DNA of 64,000 nucleotides from Deltaproteobacteria bacterium (GCA_016189835.1 JACPRU010000018.1:1-64000); one strand, 5' to 3'. Counted from the first letter of the stretch, positions 42,532-52,534 are shown. The notes: generated from the sequence alone by a model not told the origin. A program made the numbers and translations.

Positions 42532-42984
42532 ATGAGCGACCGCAGCGATCGTCTCGCCCGAATGCTCGCCTCGAAGCGCGAGGAGATCTTCGCCGTCCTG
42601 CGCCGAGAGTTCGGCGAACGGCTGGCCGAGGACGCCCTGACGTCTCAGGACGAGAAGATCGAGATCGGCGATCGGTCGGTCGTGGTGCTCGGACAGGACC
42701 TGGAGCTCGAGCGCCTGGAAATGCGCCGGCGCGAGCTACGGCGCGCCGACGAGGCGCTCGAGCGTCTCGCCCGCGGCAGCTACGGGCTCTGCGACGACTG
42801 CGGCGCGGAGATCGCCGAGGAGCGCCTCGAGATCCTGCCGTTCGCCACCCGTTGCGTGGAATGTGCGCGGCGCAAGGAGATCGAGGACAAGCGCGTCGAG
42901 ATCACCGGCCGCGGCTTTCGCGCCGGCTTCCGCGACGTCCGCGAGGACGCGGAGGAGGAGGGGATCGAGGAGGGGGAAGAGTGA
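42532..42984 (+). CDS. DksA/TraR-type zinc-finger protein
   Basis: 150 residues from ATG 42532 (a longer start, up to about residue -25, is possible). A helical coiled-coil region (about 1-85) is followed by a C4 zinc finger, YGLCDDCGAEIAEERLEI with RCVECARRKE, shown as two parts (about 85-115). The tail is acidic. Such proteins bind the RNA polymerase secondary channel or act in sporulation and stress. The exact member is not certain. Confidence 0.85.
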   Translation: MSDRSDRLARMLASKREEIFAVLRREFGERLAEDALTSQDEKIEIGDRSVVVLGQDLELERLEMRRRELRRADEALERLARGSYGLCDDCGAEIAEERLEILPFATRCVECARRKEIEDKRVEITGRGFRAGFRDVREDAEEEGIEEGEE

Positions 42985-43054
42985 GCGGGTGAGGCACCGC
43001 CGGTTGCGTTTCCGCCGCCGGTGATTACCCTGGCGGCGCGCGGCGCTCGGCGGG

Positions 43055-43246
43055 CTACTTCGGATAGACCATCCGCACCTGACCCGCGGCGACTTCGCGC
43101 AGGCTGGTCACGATGTCCTTGTTGTCGGTTTCCACCAGAGGGCGAGCACCCTTGAGGAGCTGCTTGGCGCGCTTCGAGGCGAGCAGTACGAGCTCGAAGC
43201 GGTTCGGCACCTTGGTGAGGCAATCTTCGACGGTGATGCGAGCCAT
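43055..43246 (-). CDS. rpoZ: RNA polymerase omega subunit
   Basis: 63 residues, [20 protein letters not shown] with [10 protein letters not shown], is the omega signature. It helps RNA polymerase assembly and ppGpp binding. It is convergent with the DksA-like gene and divergent from dnaJ. The family is usually 65-90 residues, so this is at the short end. Confidence 0.95.
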   Translation of the reverse strand: MARITVEDCLTKVPNRFELVLLASKRAKQLLKGARPLVETDNKDIVTSLREVAAGQVRMVYPK

Positions 43247-43320
43247 GGTCTTCTCCCGATCTGGCGGTCTCTACCTGGGCGGGCAGCGCGGCGCAAGGGG
43301 CGGCTGCGCGGGCGGCGGCG

Positions 43321-44430
43321 ATGGCTGAGAAGGACCTGTACGCGGCACTGGGGGTCGCCCGCACCGCCTCGGCCGACGAGATCAAGAAGGCGTACCGCAA
43401 GCTCGCCCGCAAGCATCATCCCGACGTCAACCCCGGCAACAAGCAGTCCGAAGAGCGGTTCAAGGACATCTCCTTCGCCTACGACGTGCTGTCGGACCCG
43501 GAGAAGCGGAAGGTCTACGACGAGTTCGGGGTCGAGGGGCTGAGCAGCGGCTTCGATCCGGAGCGCGCTCGGCAGTACCGCGAGTGGCGAGCGCGCTCCG
43601 GCGGCCAGAGCTCGGGATTCGGCAAGTACTCGAGCTTCGAAGACCTGTTCGGCGATCTCGGCGATCTGGTCGGCGGAAGGGGCGACCGCGCGGCCAGCCG
43701 CGGGGCCGACCTCGAGTACGCCCTAGACCTCGACCTGCTCGACTCCGTGCGCGGCACCGCGCGCACCATCGAGCTGCGCCGGCCGGTCGCGTGCCCGCAG
43801 TGCGGGGGCTCGGGGGGCGAGGGAGCGACCGTCTGTCCGCTGTGCGACGGCCGGGGACAGGTGCGCGTCGGCGCGGGGCCGATTCCCTTCGGCCGGACGT
43901 GTTCGCGCTGCTCCGGCAGCGGCCGGGCGTACGCCCGGCCGTGCTCGCGCTGCGGCACCAGCGGGCGCATCGACGAGGTGGACCGCCTGAGCGTCAAGAT
44001 CCCCGCCGGCGTGGACGAGGGATCGAAGATCCGGCTGGCGGGCAAGGGAGCGCCCGGCCGCCACGGCGGGCCTGCCGGCGATCTCTACATCCACGTGCAC
44101 CTGCGGCCCCACCCGCTCCTCGAGCGGCGGGGGCTCGATCTGCGCCTCGACCTGCCGGTGACCGTCGGCGAGGCGGTGTTGGGCGCCGCCGTGACGGTGC
44201 CGACGCCCGGCGGGGACGTGAGCCTGCGCATCCCGCCCGGCAGCCAGAGCGGGCGGCAGCTGCGCCTGCGCGGCCGCGGAGTGAGGGACGCCAAGAGCAA
44301 GGCGAGCGGCGATCTCTACGTTCGGCTGCTGGTGCAGGTGCCTCGCGACGGCGGGGATCGCGCTCGCCGCGCGGTCGAGGAGCTCGAGCAGTGCTACGCG
44401 GAGAGCCCGCGGAAGGACTTCAAGCTCTGA
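43321..44430 (+). CDS. dnaJ: Molecular chaperone DnaJ
   Basis: 369 residues. J domain (1-68) with HPD (KHHPDVNP), a G/F-like linker (about 75-125), and four zinc repeats ([32 protein letters not shown]; the last departs from CxxCxGxG). The C-terminal substrate domains follow. It supplies substrates to DnaK. The linker is less Gly/Phe-rich than in E. coli DnaJ. It is followed by cbpM-like and rpoH. Confidence 0.94.
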   Translation: MAEKDLYAALGVARTASADEIKKAYRKLARKHHPDVNPGNKQSEERFKDISFAYDVLSDPEKRKVYDEFGVEGLSSGFDPERARQYREWRARSGGQSSGFGKYSSFEDLFGDLGDLVGGRGDRAASRGADLEYALDLDLLDSVRGTARTIELRRPVACPQCGGSGGEGATVCPLCDGRGQVRVGAGPIPFGRTCSRCSGSGRAYARPCSRCGTSGRIDEVDRLSVKIPAGVDEGSKIRLAGKGAPGRHGGPAGDLYIHVHLRPHPLLERRGLDLRLDLPVTVGEAVLGAAVTVPTPGGDVSLRIPPGSQSGRQLRLRGRGVRDAKSKASGDLYVRLLVQVPRDGGDRARRAVEELEQCYAESPRKDFKL

Positions 44431-44440
44431 AGGCGACGCC

Positions 44441-44743
44441 ATGAGGTACCTGCGATTCGCCGAGATCGCCGAGCGTCATGGCATCGAGCGGGTCGAGCTC
44501 GAGGCGCTGGCCCGGGAGCAGATCATCGAGATCAAGCAGACGCTCGACGAGGAGCCCGTGGTGTCGAGCGAGGACGTCGAGAAGGCGTGCATCGCCCGCA
44601 TGCTGATGAACGAGCTCGACGTCAACCTGGCCGGCGCCGAGGTGATCGTGCACATGCGAGCGGAGATGATCGCCATGCGCCGCCAGTTCGGCGAGATCCT
44701 GCAGGCGCTGGTCGAGGAGATCCGCCAGGCCGCGGCCCGTTGA
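44441..44743 (+). CDS. CbpM-like chaperone modulator
   Basis: 100 residues, all-helical, matching the CbpM/MerR-like family (MRYLRFAEIAERHGIERVEL, VEKACIARMLMNELDVNLAG, AEVIVHMRAEM). CbpM inhibits the DnaJ-like CbpA in E. coli. It starts 10 bases after dnaJ, so a linked role is likely. This is inferred from position and fold. Confidence 0.8.
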   Translation: MRYLRFAEIAERHGIERVELEALAREQIIEIKQTLDEEPVVSSEDVEKACIARMLMNELDVNLAGAEVIVHMRAEMIAMRRQFGEILQALVEEIRQAAAR

Positions 44744-44789
44744 GCCACCCGGCGAATTCCCGTAGCTTGAGCGCCCGCGGTCGGGGATC

Positions 44790-45821
44790 ATGGCGGAAGC
44801 TCCGGAAAAGCCCAGCTGGCCCGACGAGGAGGCGCTGCAGCCCGACGAGGTGCAGGTCAAGATCGACGCCGACGACGGCGACGATGCGGAGCCGCGCTCC
44901 GTCGAGACCGCGCTCGTCCCCCGCGACGCCCTCGGCCGCTATCTCGCGGAGATCCGCCGCTACCCGCTGCTGACCCCGGAGGAGGAGCACCGGCTCGCCG
45001 TCGAGTACAAGGAATACGGCGACGTCAAGGCCGCCTACCGGCTGGTCACCGCGAACCTTCGACTGGTGGTGATGATCGCCCGCCGTTACGAGAACGCGTT
45101 TCGCAACCTCTTCGACCTCATCCAGGAGGGCAACATCGGCCTCATGGAGGCGGTCAAGAAATTCGATCCCTACCGCGGCATCCGCTTTCCGAGCTACGCG
45201 GTGTGGTGGATCCGCGCCTACATCATCCGCTACCTGATGAACAACTTCCGCCTGGTGAAGCTCGGCACCACGCAGGCCCAGCGCCGGCTGTTCTTCAACC
45301 TGCAGAAAGAGAAGCAGCGGATCGAGGCCGAGGGATTCGAGGTCTCGCCCAAGCTCATCGCCCGCCGCCTCGAGGTGAAGCCGAGCGAGGTCGTGGAGAT
45401 GGAGCAGCGCATGAGCGCCCGCGACGTTTCGGTGGACAGCCCAGTGTCGCCCGGGGAGGAGGGGACGATGCTCGATTTCCTGCCGAGCGAGTCCTCGACC
45501 GAGGAGGCGGTGGCGGACGCGCACTACCGGAAGGCGATCGCCGAGAAGATGCGCGAGTTCGGCGTGACCCTGAGCGGCAAGGACCGCACGATCTTCGAGA
45601 AGCGCCTGCTCACCGAGGATCCGATGACGCTGCAGGAGATCGGCGAGCTGTACGACATCAGCCGGGAGCGCGTCCGCCAGGTCGAAGAACGGTTGAAGAA
45701 GCGGCTCAAGGAGTACCTGCTCGGCCAGATGAAGGATATCGAGACGGTCGAGGTCGTGACCTCGGGGGCCCGCCGCCGGCGAAAAGCGAGCGAGGAGCCG
45801 CCGCCGCCGAAGCCGGGGTGA
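44790..45821 (+). CDS. rpoH: RpoH-type (sigma-32 family) sigma factor
   Basis: 343 residues. Region 2 (NLRLVVMIARRYENAFRNLF, DLIQEGNIGLMEAVKKFDPY), the RpoH box QAQRRLFFNLQKEKQR and region 4.2 (LQEIGELYDISRERVRQVEE) are present. The RpoH box separates it from RpoD and RpoS. It probably directs transcription of heat-shock genes such as dnaJ and lon here. The N-terminal 50 residues are acidic and family-specific. Confidence 0.92.
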   Translation: MAEAPEKPSWPDEEALQPDEVQVKIDADDGDDAEPRSVETALVPRDALGRYLAEIRRYPLLTPEEEHRLAVEYKEYGDVKAAYRLVTANLRLVVMIARRYENAFRNLFDLIQEGNIGLMEAVKKFDPYRGIRFPSYAVWWIRAYIIRYLMNNFRLVKLGTTQAQRRLFFNLQKEKQRIEAEGFEVSPKLIARRLEVKPSEVVEMEQRMSARDVSVDSPVSPGEEGTMLDFLPSESSTEEAVADAHYRKAIAEKMREFGVTLSGKDRTIFEKRLLTEDPMTLQEIGELYDISRERVRQVEERLKKRLKEYLLGQMKDIETVEVVTSGARRRRKASEEPPPPKPG

Positions 45822-45827
45822 CGGCGC

Positions 45828-46841
45828 TCAGCGCCGCTCGCCGGGATCGAGGCCGCGCTGGACCCAGGCGAGGAAGGCCCCGGGGTACTCGGGAGCCGGG
45901 GCGGTCGCCTGCTCGAGCCGGTCGAGGATCTCGGGCGTGATCGCGACGTCGCCGGCGGCGAGATTGTCGTCCAGCTGGCTGCGCGTCCGGGCGCCGATGA
46001 TCACCGAGCTGATCTCCGGCTTGGCGAGCTGCCAGGCGATCGCCAGCGCCGCGGGCGTCACGCCGAGCGCGCTCGCGGACTCGCGAACGACGTCGACGAT
46101 CGCGAACGCGCGGTCGGTGAAGTAGTCCTTGTAGATTGGGATGTCACGCTGCCCGAGGCGGGCGTCGGGCGGGCGGGAACCGCGCTGGATCTTGCCGGTC
46201 AGCATGCCCGCGGCGAGCGGGCTCCAGGGCAGGATGCCGAGGCCGAGCTCGCGGCAGGCGTCGAAGTGCTCCCGCTCGATCGTACGCACCAGCAGGTTGT
46301 ACTGCGGCTGCAGCGAGACGAAGCGGTTCAGGCCGCGTGCCTCGCACCAGGTGACGGCGCGGGCGATCCGGTACGCGCGGTAGTTCGAGCAGCCGAGATA
46401 GAGCACCTTGCCCGCGCGGACCAGGTCGTCGAGGGCGCACAGCGTCTCCTCGAGCGGAGTCGACAGGTCCTCGGCGTGCACCTGGTAGAGGTCGATGTAG
46501 TCGGTCTTCAGGCGCCGGAGGCTCGCCTCGCAGGCTTCGCGAACGTGCTTGCGCGACGAGCCGCGCTGGTTGGCGCCGCGCCCCGTCGGCATCGTGCACT
46601 TGGTGGCGAGCACGAAGCGCTCGCGGCGGCCGGCGAGCGCCTTGCCGCAGATCTCCTCGGAGCGCCCGTCCGCGTAGATGTCGGCGGTATCGACGAAGTT
46701 TCCGCCCGCCTCGAGAAACCGGTCGACGAGGTCGAGAGAGGTCTGCTCGTCGCAGCCCCATCCGGCGGTGCCGAACGTCATGGCGCCGAGGCAGAGCTCC
46801 GAGACGCGAAGACCGCTTCGACCGAGGGTGCGCAGGCGCAT
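45828..46841 (-). CDS. Aldo/keto reductase
   Basis: 337 residues, TIM barrel. The catalytic tetrad is visible: NFVDTADIYADGRSEE (Asp, Tyr), LATKCTMPTG (Lys) and YQVHAEDLSTP (His). The NADPH loop reads AWQLAKPEISSVIIGARTRS. Substrate unknown. It converges on rpoH with a 6-base gap. Confidence 0.94.
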   Translation of the reverse strand: MRLRTLGRSGLRVSELCLGAMTFGTAGWGCDEQTSLDLVDRFLEAGGNFVDTADIYADGRSEEICGKALAGRRERFVLATKCTMPTGRGANQRGSSRKHVREACEASLRRLKTDYIDLYQVHAEDLSTPLEETLCALDDLVRAGKVLYLGCSNYRAYRIARAVTWCEARGLNRFVSLQPQYNLLVRTIEREHFDACRELGLGILPWSPLAAGMLTGKIQRGSRPPDARLGQRDIPIYKDYFTDRAFAIVDVVRESASALGVTPAALAIAWQLAKPEISSVIIGARTRSQLDDNLAAGDVAITPEILDRLEQATAPAPEYPGAFLAWVQRGLDPGERR

Positions 46842-46924
46842 TGATCGTCCTCCGGGGTCATGGTTTAGAGGTCAACTTCGCGCTTTGGGCGTGCTCGTTC
46901 AAGATCGGAGGCGGACGGTTCCCG

Positions 46925-47974
46925 ATGAAAGTCGTCCTCGCAGGCTTCCCGCGCGTCGGCAAGACCACGGTGTTTCAGTCGCTCACCGGCCTGGCGGATT
47001 CCACCACCGCGCGCGGAGCCGCGGCGCGCGGCGTGATCCGCGTCCCGGACGCGCGCGTCGACAAGCTCGCCGCGATCTATCACCCGAGGAAGACGACTTA
47101 CGCGACGGTCGGCTTCGTCGACGTGCAGCCGCCCGAGGCGGCGAGCGCCGAGAAGGCGACGCTGCTGTCGCCGCCGCTGGTCGCCGAGCTGAAGGACGCC
47201 GACGCGGTCGCCGCCGTCGTACGCGGCTTCGCCGATCCGTACTCGGGAGCGCCCGCGGACCCGGAGGGGGAGTTCGCTCGCTTCGACGAGGAGCTGATCC
47301 TCACCGACCTCGGCGTGCTCGACCGCCGAATCGAGCGGCTCGAGAAGGAGGGCAAGAAGGATCGCGAGAGCGCGCTGCTGGCACGACTGGTCGCAGCGCT
47401 CGGCGAGGGCAAGCCGCTGCGCGTCCTGAGCATCGCCGCCGAGGACGCGAAGGCCTTGTCCGGCTACCAGCTGATCTCCCGGGCGCCGCTGCTCGTGGTG
47501 CTGAATCGCACCGACGAGGAGGCCGCGCTGCCGCTGCCGGCCGGTCTCGTCGAGCTGGTCGCGCATCACGGGGGTGAGTGCCTGGCGATGGCCGGACGGA
47601 TCGAGCGGGAGATCGCCGAGCTCGCCCCCGAGGATCAAGCGCCGTTCCTGCGCGATGCCGGGCTCGAGGCCTCGGCGCGCGACCGCTTCGTGCAGGCGGC
47701 CTACCACAAGCTCGACCTGGTGAGCTTTCTCACTGCCGGCGAGGACGAGGTGCGGGCCTGGACGATCCCGCGGGGAACGGTGGCGCAGAAGGCGGCCGGC
47801 AAGATCCACAGCGACATCGAGAAGGGCTTCATCCGCGCCGCGGTCATCGCCTACGACGACTTCGTTCGTTACGGCGGAGAGGCCGAGTGCAAGAAGGCGG
47901 GGAAGGCGCGCCTCGAGGGGAAGGAGTATGTGGTCGCGGACGGGGACATCATTCACTTTCGGTTCAACGTGTAG
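46925..47974 (+). CDS. Divergent YchF-like GTPase/ATPase
   Basis: 349 residues from ATG 46925. The TGS-bearing C-terminus is clearly YchF-like: RAWTIPRGTVAQKAAGKIHS, DFVRYGG, KEYVVADGDIIHFRFNV. The G1 loop is GFPRVGKT (YchF: GLPNVGKS). The G3 region, DIAGLV in YchF, is DVQPPE here and lacks the glycine. G4 reads NRTD (194-197), closer to NKxD than YchF's NxxE. Nucleotide use may therefore differ. ychF usually sits near pth, but it is not there in this window. Role unknown. Confidence 0.8.
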   Translation: MKVVLAGFPRVGKTTVFQSLTGLADSTTARGAAARGVIRVPDARVDKLAAIYHPRKTTYATVGFVDVQPPEAASAEKATLLSPPLVAELKDADAVAAVVRGFADPYSGAPADPEGEFARFDEELILTDLGVLDRRIERLEKEGKKDRESALLARLVAALGEGKPLRVLSIAAEDAKALSGYQLISRAPLLVVLNRTDEEAALPLPAGLVELVAHHGGECLAMAGRIEREIAELAPEDQAPFLRDAGLEASARDRFVQAAYHKLDLVSFLTAGEDEVRAWTIPRGTVAQKAAGKIHSDIEKGFIRAAVIAYDDFVRYGGEAECKKAGKARLEGKEYVVADGDIIHFRFNV

Positions 47975-48063
47975 GTGCGGGTGGCGGTCGGTGAGCGGGG
48001 CGGCGGCGCGGATGGAGCTGACGGGCCCGCGAGGTGTCGCGACGACCTCTTCGACGGTGCCTG

Positions 48064-49266
48064 ATGCTCGCCGCTGACTTCTCCGCCGCCCGCGAGCGGA
48101 TCCGGGCGCACATCCTGCGTACACCGCTCGAGACCAGCCGGACGCTCAGTCGGCTGGCGGGCGCCAAGCTGCACCTGAAATGCGAGAACCTCCAGAAGAC
48201 CGGATCGTTCAAGGTCCGCGGGGCGCTGAACCGGCTGCTCGGGCTGTCGGCCGCCGAGCGGCGCCGGGGCGTGGTGGCGGCTTCGGCGGGCAATCATGCG
48301 CAAGGGATCGCTTACGCGGCGGGGATCGCCGGCGTCCGGGCGACGGTGGTGATGCCGCGGACGGCGGCCATCGCCAAGGTCGAGGCCACCCGCGGCTACG
48401 GCGCCGAGATCGTGCTCGCGGGCGGCGACTACGCGGCGGCCTTCGCCCACGCCGCGGCGCTGGCCCGCCGTCGGCGGGCGCTGCTGGTTCACGCCTTCGA
48501 CGACGAGCAGGTGATCGCCGGCCAGGGCACGGTCGCGCTGGAGATCCTCGAACAACTGCCGGAGGTCGAGGTGGTGGTCGTGCCGGTCGGCGGCGGCGGG
48601 CTCGCCGCCGGCATCGCGAGCGCGCTGTCGACGGCGTCTCCCGCCGTGCGGGTGGTCGGCGCCCAGGCGGAGCTGGCTTCCACGCTGCGCCCGAGCCTGC
48701 GGGCCGGGCGCCGCATCGAGGCGCCGCCCTCGCCGACGATCGCCGACGGCCTGGCCACCTCGGGGATCGGCGTTCGCCCCTGGCGGGTCCTGCGTCGGCA
48801 TCTCGATCGCGCCGTGACCGTCTCCGAGGCCGAGATCGCCGCGGCGATCCTGCTGCTGCTCGAGCGCTCCAAGCTGGTGGTCGAGGGAGCGGGCGCGGTC
48901 GCGCTGGCGGCCTGCCTGGGGCCGCTGCGGCGATCGATCGCGGGCCGGCGGGTCGCGGTGGTGCTTTCCGGCGGCAACATCGACGTCAACGTCCTCGATC
49001 GAATCCTGAACCTCGGCCTCGCCGAACAGGGGCGGGTGTTCCGCTTCGCCACCGTGCTGATCGACCGCCCCGGGGCGCTCGCGGCGCTCGCCGACGTCAT
49101 CGGCCGGGCCGGAGCGAACATCAAGCAGATTCACCACGATCGTGGCCGGGTCGGGGTGGGCGTGCTCGAGACGCTGGTCACGGTCGAGCTCGAGACGCGA
49201 GGGCGCGACCAGGTGCCGGAGATCGTTTCGCTGCTGCGCGCCGCGGGCTACCGCTTGCTGCGCTAG
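48064..49266 (+). CDS. Threonine/serine dehydratase with ACT domain
   Basis: 400 residues from ATG 48064. The PLP-lysine region is KCENLQKTGSFKVRGALNRL, and the glycine-rich phosphate loop is PVGGGGLAAG. An ACT domain (about 325-400: FATVLIDRPGALAALADVIG) suggests isoleucine or other amino-acid control. It may act in isoleucine synthesis (IlvA) or in threonine breakdown (TdcB); the single ACT domain and length are between the two. Confidence 0.93.
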   Translation: MLAADFSAARERIRAHILRTPLETSRTLSRLAGAKLHLKCENLQKTGSFKVRGALNRLLGLSAAERRRGVVAASAGNHAQGIAYAAGIAGVRATVVMPRTAAIAKVEATRGYGAEIVLAGGDYAAAFAHAAALARRRRALLVHAFDDEQVIAGQGTVALEILEQLPEVEVVVVPVGGGGLAAGIASALSTASPAVRVVGAQAELASTLRPSLRAGRRIEAPPSPTIADGLATSGIGVRPWRVLRRHLDRAVTVSEAEIAAAILLLLERSKLVVEGAGAVALAACLGPLRRSIAGRRVAVVLSGGNIDVNVLDRILNLGLAEQGRVFRFATVLIDRPGALAALADVIGRAGANIKQIHHDRGRVGVGVLETLVTVELETRGRDQVPEIVSLLRAAGYRLLR

Positions 49267-49400
49267 CCGAGCGCCGGCTCGCGCGGAGCGCGGATCGCGT
49301 CTCCCGCGCCGGGCCGATCGCGGTCGCGGCTCGCGGGACCCTCCCTTGCGCGTGTCCACCCCGGGATGGTAGCTGGGGAGGTTCAGCGAGGACACCGATC

Positions 49401-49430
49401 ACACCGCCGCCGTCCGGCCTGCGGCGGTGT
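49401..49430 (+). other. Strong hairpin in the leader of the next gene
   Basis: ACACCGCCGC and GCGGCGGTGT (49401-49410, 49421-49430) form a perfect 10-bp stem with a 10-base loop. It ends 9 bases before the Shine-Dalgarno of the gene at 49450. There is no T-run. It may end the upstream transcript or control translation. Confidence 0.5.
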
Positions 49431-49449
49431 CCGAGCCAAGGGAGGACGG

Positions 49450-49794
49450 ATGCTCACCGTCAATGCCAACCAGATCGAGCTCATGCAGAAGATCGCACGC
49501 AAGATCGATCGCAGGCTCATGTTTCAACTCCACCACCTCGCCGACGGGTCGATCGAGGTGAAGCTCAGCCACGGCAACCGCAAGACGGAGACACGCGTCA
49601 GCAGCGCCGCGCTGGAGGCCGCGCGGGACGACGTCGCTCAGTTCGAAGCGCTGCGGCTGCAGGTCAAGCGCGTCTACGACCGCATGTGGGCGCCGGCGCC
49701 GCCGCCCAAGACCCCGCGCGTCGAGATCCAGCGCGACATCGCCTTCGGCTTCCGGCCGGGCGGTCAGCGCGGCCGGCCGGGCGGACCGAGGTAA
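49450..49794 (+). CDS. Hypothetical protein
   Basis: 114 residues from ATG 49450 with a strong GGGAGG. The N-terminal half (about 1-80) is mixed alpha/beta, with ELMQKIARKIDRRLMFQLHH and conserved-looking SIEVKLSHGNRK. The C-terminal 35 residues are proline, glycine and arginine-rich. No known motif was recognised. It is monocistronic by context, before the convergent lon. Confidence 0.65.
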   Translation: MLTVNANQIELMQKIARKIDRRLMFQLHHLADGSIEVKLSHGNRKTETRVSSAALEAARDDVAQFEALRLQVKRVYDRMWAPAPPPKTPRVEIQRDIAFGFRPGGQRGRPGGPR

Positions 49795-49873
49795 GCGCCC
49801 GCGGGGAGCGCTCTCGGCCTTCGAGCGGATGCGTCTCCGCGCGCGTCGCGGCGGCGCGCGCACGAGACACCTT

Positions 49874-49894
49874 CCCGCCGCGGCGCGCGGCGGG
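49874..49894. terminator. Strong GC hairpin between convergent genes
   Basis: CCCGCCGC and GCGGCGGG (8-bp stem, 5-base loop) lie between the hypothetical gene and the end of lon. No T-run follows on either strand, so a factor-dependent or weak terminator is possible. Confidence 0.3.
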
Positions 49895-49929
49895 CGGCCG
49901 GCCAGGCTCCTGCCCCGGCGCTCTGCGGG

Positions 49930-52386
49930 TCACACGGCGGCGCGCTTGCGCTCGACCGCCGCGGGCTCTTCTCTCGGCGCCTCGACCTTCTTCGGCTCGA
50001 GCGCGTGCCCCAGGGCCTCGTCGATCGTCTCGACGAAGAAGAACGTCATCTCCTGGCGGACGTTCGACGACAGCTCCTCGAGGTCCTTGGCGTTGCGCTT
50101 CGGCAGGATCACGGTCGAGATCCCCGCGCGCTTGGCGGCCAGCACCTTCTCCTTGATCCCGCCGACCGGGAGCACCTTGCCGCGCAAGGTGATCTCGCCG
50201 GTCATGGCCAGATCGTGGCGAACGATGCGGCCGGCGAGCAGCGAGACCAGCGCCACCGCCATCGCCACTCCGGCGGAAGGCCCGTCCTTGGGGATCGCCC
50301 CGGCGGGCACGTGCACGTGCAGATCGGCGCTCTCGAAGAAGTCGGCGGCGATGCCGAGCTTCTCGGCGCGCGAGCGGATGAACGAGAGCGCGGCCTGAGC
50401 CGACTCCTTCATGACGTCGCCGAGGTGCCCGGTGAGCGTCAGGCTCTTCTTGCCGGCCATGCGGGTGGCTTCGATGAACAGGATCTCGCCGCCGTTCGGC
50501 GTCCAGGCGAGGCCGGTGGCGACGCCGGGCTCCTGGACGCGCTCGGCGATCTCCGAGAAGAACTTCTCGGGGCCGAGGAACTCGTGCACCTTGGCCGCGT
50601 CGACGACGACGCGGTCGGTGTTGCCTTCCGTCACCCGGCGCGCGACCTTGCGGCACACCCGGCCGATCTCGCGCTCGAGGTTGCGCAGACCGGCCTCGCG
50701 CGTGTAGCTGCGGATGATCTCCTGCACGGCCTCGGTGGCGAGCTCGACGTTCTCCGCGGTGAGCCCGTTCTCCGTCTGCTGCTTGGGGATCAGGTGGCGG
50801 CGTGCGATCTCGAGCTTCTCCTCCTCGGTGTAGCCGGCGAGCTCGATCACCTCCATCCGGTCGCGCAGCGCCGGCGGCACCGGCTCGAGGTAGTTCGCGG
50901 TGGTGATGAACATCACCCGGGAGAGGTCGAACGGCACGTCGAGATAGTGGTCGACGAACGTCGAGTTCTGCTCCGGATCGAGGACCTCGAGCAGCGCCGA
51001 GGACGGATCGCCGCGGAAATCCATGCCGAGCTTGTCGATCTCGTCGAACATGAACAGCGGATTGTTCGAGCCCGCGTTGCGAATGGCCTGGACGACACGG
51101 CCGGGCAGGGCGCCGATGTAGGTGCGGCGGTGGCCGCGGATCTCCGCCTCGTCGCGCACGCCACCGAGCGAGATCCGCTGGAACTTGCGGCCCATCGCCT
51201 TGGCGATCGAGCGGCCGAGCGAGGTCTTGCCGGTGCCCGGCGGGCCCACGAAGCAGAGGATCGGCCCCTTCGGGTCCTTCTTCAGCTTGCGTACGGCCAG
51301 ATACTCGAGGATGCGGTCCTTGATCTTCTCGAGATCGTAGTGGTCCTCGTCGAGCACGCCGCGCGCGTGCGGGATGTCGAGGTTGTCCTCGGTCGACTTC
51401 GACCACGGCAGGGTGACGAGCCACTCGAGGTAGGTGCGCACGACCGTGTGCTCCGCCGACTCCGGCGGGATGATCTTCAGGCGCTCCATCTCGTTGTCGG
51501 CGGCCTTGCGCGGCTCCTCCGGCATCCCCGCTTCTTCGATCTTGCGGCGCAGCTCCTCGAGCTCGCCGGACCGCGGGTCGCCCTCGCCGAGCTCCTTCTG
51601 GATCGCCTTCATCTGCTGGCGCAGGTAGAACTCCTTCTGATTCTTGTTGAGCTCGGTCTGCACCTGCGACTGGATCTTGTGACCGAGCTCGAGCAGCTCG
51701 ATCTCGCGGCCGAGAATGGCCGACAGCTTCTCGAGGCGGGAGCGGACGTCGGTGGTGTTCAGCAGATGCTGCTTCTCCTCGAGCGAGATGTTGAGGTTCG
51801 AGGCCACCAGGTCCGTGACCTTGGCCGGATCCTTGATGTTCATCACCACGACCTGCAGCTCGTCGGGCAGGTAGGGGATCATCGACACGAACTTGGCGAA
51901 TTGATTCACCATGTTCGCCTGCACGGCTTCGAGGTCCTGCGACGGCTGGACCAGGTCGGGAAGCTGGCGAACGTGTGCGCGGAAGTACGGCTCGTGCTGC
52001 ACGAACTGAACGACCTCGACGCGGCGCAGGCCCTGCACCAGGATCCGCACGCTGCCGTCCGGGTACTTGAGCATCTTCAGGATGCGTCCGGCGGTGCCGC
52101 GCGCGTACAGCCCGCTCGCCGCCGGCGCCTCCTCCTCGGGATTGCGCTGGGCGACCAGCGCCAACATGCGCTCGCCCCCGAGACACTCCTCGACCAGCTT
52201 GAGGGAGCTGCCCCGGGAGATCAGCAGCGGCACGATCGCGGACGGGAAGATGACCACGCCCCGCAGTGGAAGTAGCGGCAACGCCTCAGGAATCGCGATG
52301 CCGCTGATGTCCTCCTCGAAGCCGTAGAACTTCTGTTCTTGGATCTCCTCGACAGAGGGGTCTTTGGGGTCTCGTGTGCCCGCCAT
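49930..52386 (-). CDS. lon: ATP-dependent protease Lon
   Basis: 818 residues. An N-terminal substrate domain (about 30-250), an AAA+ domain with Walker [14 protein letters not shown] and Walker [13 protein letters not shown], and a serine-lysine protease domain ([17 protein letters not shown] for Ser; [20 protein letters not shown] for Lys) are visible. It degrades misfolded and regulatory proteins. RpoH encoded in this window may control it, but no clear sigma-32 promoter was found upstream. Confidence 0.98.
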   Translation of the reverse strand: MAGTRDPKDPSVEEIQEQKFYGFEEDISGIAIPEALPLLPLRGVVIFPSAIVPLLISRGSSLKLVEECLGGERMLALVAQRNPEEEAPAASGLYARGTAGRILKMLKYPDGSVRILVQGLRRVEVVQFVQHEPYFRAHVRQLPDLVQPSQDLEAVQANMVNQFAKFVSMIPYLPDELQVVVMNIKDPAKVTDLVASNLNISLEEKQHLLNTTDVRSRLEKLSAILGREIELLELGHKIQSQVQTELNKNQKEFYLRQQMKAIQKELGEGDPRSGELEELRRKIEEAGMPEEPRKAADNEMERLKIIPPESAEHTVVRTYLEWLVTLPWSKSTEDNLDIPHARGVLDEDHYDLEKIKDRILEYLAVRKLKKDPKGPILCFVGPPGTGKTSLGRSIAKAMGRKFQRISLGGVRDEAEIRGHRRTYIGALPGRVVQAIRNAGSNNPLFMFDEIDKLGMDFRGDPSSALLEVLDPEQNSTFVDHYLDVPFDLSRVMFITTANYLEPVPPALRDRMEVIELAGYTEEEKLEIARRHLIPKQQTENGLTAENVELATEAVQEIIRSYTREAGLRNLEREIGRVCRKVARRVTEGNTDRVVVDAAKVHEFLGPEKFFSEIAERVQEPGVATGLAWTPNGGEILFIEATRMAGKKSLTLTGHLGDVMKESAQAALSFIRSRAEKLGIAADFFESADLHVHVPAGAIPKDGPSAGVAMAVALVSLLAGRIVRHDLAMTGEITLRGKVLPVGGIKEKVLAAKRAGISTVILPKRNAKDLEELSSNVRQEMTFFFVETIDEALGHALEPKKVEAPREEPAAVERKRAAV

Positions 52387-52490
52387 AGCGCACCGACCGC
52401 GCGTGTCTGCAACGAGCGCGAACCCGAGCGCGCCACGCGGTTCGACGAAAAGCTAATACACGCCCCGGGGGGTGACAAGGGCAGGGATCG

Positions 52491-52513
52491 AAAAAAGGCC
52501 GCGGAAGATCCGC
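52491..52513 (-). terminator. Rho-independent terminator of trmI
   Basis: On the minus strand GCGGA-TCT-TCCGC forms a stem followed by GGCC and six T residues. It lies 22 bases after the trmI stop and ahead of lon, so it should separate the two transcripts. Confidence 0.6.
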
Positions 52514-52534
52514 TCCCGACGGACGCGCCGCAGG

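Noticed and set aside
42985-43054. Terminator hairpin between the DksA-like gene and rpoZ
   Set aside because: The possible stems are short and imperfect and no T-run follows.
44790-45821. RpoS missing from the nlpD cluster
   Set aside because: The sigma factor has the RpoH box (QAQRRLFFNLQKEKQ) and is far from nlpD, so it is not rpoS.
52386-52490. Sigma-32 promoter upstream of lon
   Set aside because: CTTGTCAC and a CCCCCCGGGG tract are present, but spacing and the -10 part do not match CCCCATNT.
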